Shown piece after piece: positions 60,801 through 64,000 of a stretch of DNA of 64,000 nt. The translations under genes were made by a program, and so were the position numbers. This DNA comes from Sarcomyxa edulis (lineage: Eukaryota > Basidiomycota > Agaricomycetes > Agaricales > Mycenaceae): the NCBI GenBank assembly GCA_009761415.1, contig QUOL01000015.1, forward strand, positions 682,001 through 746,000, written 5' to 3'. The notes under the pieces were generated by a model, which was not told the origin of the DNA, did no database searches, and saw only the letters and a list, made by a program, of their open reading frames with translations. The first letter of the stretch is position 1; every line of letters starts with the position of its first letter.

Positions 60801-63800
60801 ACCCCGAGTAACCCCGAGCTCATTTACGACAAACGACAAGGAAACAACTCCAAGCTACCCCAGCGTCACGCTATGAGAAGCGACCGGATCATATGTTTCT
60901 TATCCGGGAATAGGGCGCCCTATTCCACTAACCCCGAGGTCATTTCAAGGCAAAACGGACGAAAAAGGTGACGGAATAGGGCGTTCAGTCACGAAATGTC
61001 ACGGAATAGGGTGTTTTGTGACGGAATAGGGCGTTCGGTCACGGAATAGGGCGTCCTGTGACGGAATAGGGCGTTCTTTGACACAACAGTAGGAGCCAGA
61101 GCATTTTCCAAATAAGACACTGGCTTGTTATTTGGAACATCCAAGAATGCAAAAGCGAGTACCAAGACGTGTCTGAGAGAAAAGTAAAAAATCATGGATC
61201 AAAGAGGGAACCATCGAAGTGGAGAAGACGTCAACCATACACCAAGACCAAAGTGAACGGTCAAAGCATCAGTTGCGACAAAAACGAAAAAACCAACTCT
61301 GAGAGGCAAGACAAGAAGGCAATCAACCTTCAGCCGTGCAACCCCAAGATCGAGATGAAGTGTATGCATCAGAGACGCAAAAATATGAGATCAAAGAGGG
61401 AACCATCGAAGTGGACAGACCGATACAAGACAAAGAACGGTCAAAACGCAAGTGAAACAGGGATGAAGCCGTTAGACCCGTAATCGGAATCAGCCGCTAC
61501 CCCCCCAGCTGGGACGTTAGGGTTGGGGTAGTTAGGCGGTTAGGGGTTAGTGTTAGGCGTTAGGGTTAGTGTTAGGTGTTAGGGTTGAGGATCATATAAA
61601 AAAAAAGTGCGAGTTAGTATCAGAGTCAGAGTGTCAGTGTCAGTGTCAGTGCAGACATCAACTCACATACAAAATCAAGATAGTCAGACAGTCAGTCAAG
61701 TGAGCAACCGACCTATCTCAAACAAGTCAACGAGCGACCGTTTCAAAAATAAAATGTGCATCACAATCAATTGTGGATCAAGTCAACAGAGTCAGTCAGA
61801 CTCACATTCCAAATAAGATGACGCCCCACTATTTGAAACTGAGTCACCAACACCAGTCACCAACACCAAGTCTAAGATGAATTGTGGATCAAGTCAACAT
61901 AGTCAGACTCACATTCCAAATAAGACGACATCCCACTATTTGAAACTGAGTCACCAACACCAAGTCCAAGAAAACTCTAACAGCCCACATTCCAAATAAG
62001 ACGACACCCCACTATTTGAAACTGAGTCACCAACACCAAGTCTAAGATCAATTGTGGATCAAGTCAACATAGTCAGACTCACATTCCAAATAAGACGACA
62101 TCCCACTATTTGGAAACTGAGTCACCAACACCAAGTCTGATGCTTAGAGTTACAATGTTTCAAATGAGATGACACTCCACTATGACACCAAGTGAGTCCA
62201 AACTAACCCCGAGTAACTTCGAGCTGAAACAACACGGAAATAACCCCGTGTAACCCCGAGTTCAAACGACATGGAAATAACCCCGTGTAACCCCGAGCTC
62301 AAACAGCACAGAAATAACCCCGAGTAACCCCGAGCTCATTTACGACAAACGACAAGGAAACAACTCCAAGCTACCCCAGCGTCACGCTATGAGAAGCGAC
62401 CGGATCATATGTTTCTTATCCGGGATAGGGCGCCCTATTCCACTAACCCCGAGGTCATTTCAAGGCAAAACGGACGAAAAAGGTGACGGAATAGGGCGTT
62501 CAGTCACGAAATGTCACGGAATAGGGTGTTTTGTGACGGAATAGGGCGTTCGGTCACGGAATAGGGCGTCCTGTGACGGAAATAGGGCGTTCTTTGACAC
62601 AACAGTAGGAGCCAGAGCATTTTCCAAATAAGACACTGGCTTGTTATTTGGAACATCCAAGAATGCAAAAGCGAGTACCAAGACGTGTCTGAGAGAAAAG
62701 TAAAAATCATGGATCAAAGAGGGAACCATCGAAGTGGAGAAGACGTCAACCATACACCAAGACCAAAGTGAACGGTCAAAGCATCAGTTGCGACCAAAAA
62801 CGAAAAACCAACTCTGAGAGGCAAGACAAGAAGGCAATCAACCTTCAGCCGTGCAACCCCAAGATCGAGATGAAGTGTATGCATCAGAGACGCAAAAATA
62901 TGAGATCAAAGAGGGAACCATCGAAGTGGACAGACCGATACAAGACAAAGAACGGTCAAAACGCAAGTGAAACAGGGATGAAGCCGTTAGACCCGTAATC
63001 GGAATCAGCCGCTACCCCCCCAGCTGGGACGTTAGGGTTGGGGTAGTTAGGCGGTTAGGGTTAGTGTTAGGCGTTAGGGTTAGTGTTAGGTGTTAGGGTT
63101 GAGGATCATATAAAAAAAAGTGCGAGTTAGTATCAGAGTCAGAGTGTCAGTGTCAGTGTCAGTGCAGACATCAACTCACATACAAAATCAAGATAGTCAG
63201 ACAGTCAGTCAAGTGAGCAACCGACCTATCTCAAACAAGTCAACGAGCGACCGTTTCAAAAATAAAATGTGCATCACAATCAATTGTGGATCAAGTCAAC
63301 AGAGTCAGTCAGACTCACATTCCAAATAAGATGACGCCCCACTATTTGAAACTGAGTCACCAACACCAGTCACCAACACCAAGTCTAAGATGAATTGTGG
63401 ATCAAGTCAACATAGTCAGACTCACATTCCAAATAAGACGACATCCCACTATTTGAAACTGAGTCACCAACACCAAGTCCAAGAAAACTCTAACAGCCCA
63501 CATTCCAAATAAGACGACACCCCACTATTGAAACTGAGTCACCAACACCAAGTCTAAGATCAATTGTGGATCAAGTCAACATAGTCAGACTCACATTCCA
63601 AATAAGACGACATCCCACTATTTGGAAACTGAGTCACCAACACCAAGTCTGATGCTTAGAGTTACAATGTTTCAAATGAGATGACACTCCACTATGACAC
63701 CAAGTGAGTCCAAACTAACCCCGAGTAACTTCGAGCTGAAACAACACGGAAATAACCCCGTGTAACCCCGAGTTCAAACGACATGGAAATAACCCCGTGT

Positions 63801-64000
63801 AACCCCGAGCTCAAACAGCACAGAAATAACCCCGAGTAACCCCGAGCTCATTTACGACAAACGACAAGGAAACAACTCCAAGCTACCCCAGCGTCACGCT
63901 ATGAGAAGCGACCGGATCATATGTTTCTTATCCGGGAATAGGGCGCCCTATTCCACTAACCCCGAGGTCATTTCAAGGCAAAACGGACGAAAAAGGTGAC

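Larger units (their letters stand above)
43893..64000 (+). repeat. Subtelomeric tandem array, 1,514-bp unit
   Basis: Unit starts (at ATGTTTCTTATCC) are 43893, 45407, 46921, 47478, 48992, 50506, 52020, 52577, 54088, 54858, 56370, 57883, 59396, 60893, 62409 and 63921; the last is cut by the window edge. Most units are 1,497-1,516 bp; three are short (557, 557 and 770 bp). Units are nearly identical, differing mainly by single-base gains and losses in runs. Each holds, in order, a 20-bp palindrome, a series of ggaatagggcg words, a stem-loop, a telomere-like tract, an A run, four more stem-loop motifs, and taaccccgag words. Short open frames repeat in each unit but show no protein-like features. 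It begins inside the helicase gene and runs to the right edge. Confidence 0.95.

Noticed and set aside
43893..64000. CRISPR-like appearance of repeated words with intervening DNA
   Set aside because: The repeats are long tandem units in a eukaryote, with no unique spacers and no cas genes.

Overview
The window is nuclear DNA of a filamentous basidiomycete, most likely an Agaricomycete. The coding genes are cut by many 50-60 nt GT-AG introns, two neighbouring genes encode PRIB-like Zn2Cys6 regulators, and several families (ubiquitin-like ULD proteins, degenerate kinase-like proteins, a C2H2/RecQ fusion) are of a basidiomycete type. The right third looks subtelomeric: a tandem array of a 1,514-bp unit carries a degenerate TTAGGG tract whose G-rich strand points to the right end, next to a RecQ-type helicase gene transcribed toward that end. 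No tRNA, rRNA or CRISPR array was found.

Layout. 1-2,246: two kinase-like paralogues in opposite orientation, with a decayed piece of a third between them. 3,650-4,313: a small acidic coiled-coil orphan. 5,106-6,925: a 14-exon formate/nitrite transporter. 8,340-14,412: two convergent ULD genes enclosed by direct copies of a ~0.8-kb block. 14,413-19,648: 5 kb without a supportable gene. 19,649-29,237: an inverted pair of zinc-cluster regulators flanking a mitochondrial (Mss116-like) DEAD-box helicase. 30.2-31.7 kb: an HNH-nuclease remnant and a small orphan.

From about 31.7 kb the DNA becomes AT-richer and repeat-dominated. A Mutator-like N-terminal gene is cut off by the subtelomeric repeat (33,023-33,856). 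It is followed by repeat variants, a satellite, a decayed helicase C-terminus (35,852-36,996), a GC-rich insert, a second satellite, the near-complete helicase gene (39,272-43,971) and at least 20 kb of the 1,514-bp array to the window edge.

The most interesting system is this right-hand one. The helicase is predicted to be a fusion of three C2H2-like fingers, a region with tyrosine-recombinase-like spacing of R...K...R...GH...Y, and a RecQ-type helicase. It is truncated exactly where the 1.5-kb repeat begins, and a nearby pseudogene preserves what used to follow. The repeat always starts at the same left terminus, while the DNA before it is broken at varied points. This suggests a helicase/recombinase-bearing subtelomeric element and a repeat that caps broken ends. 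That functional link is inference. The exon models were built by hand from splice signals and frame continuity.
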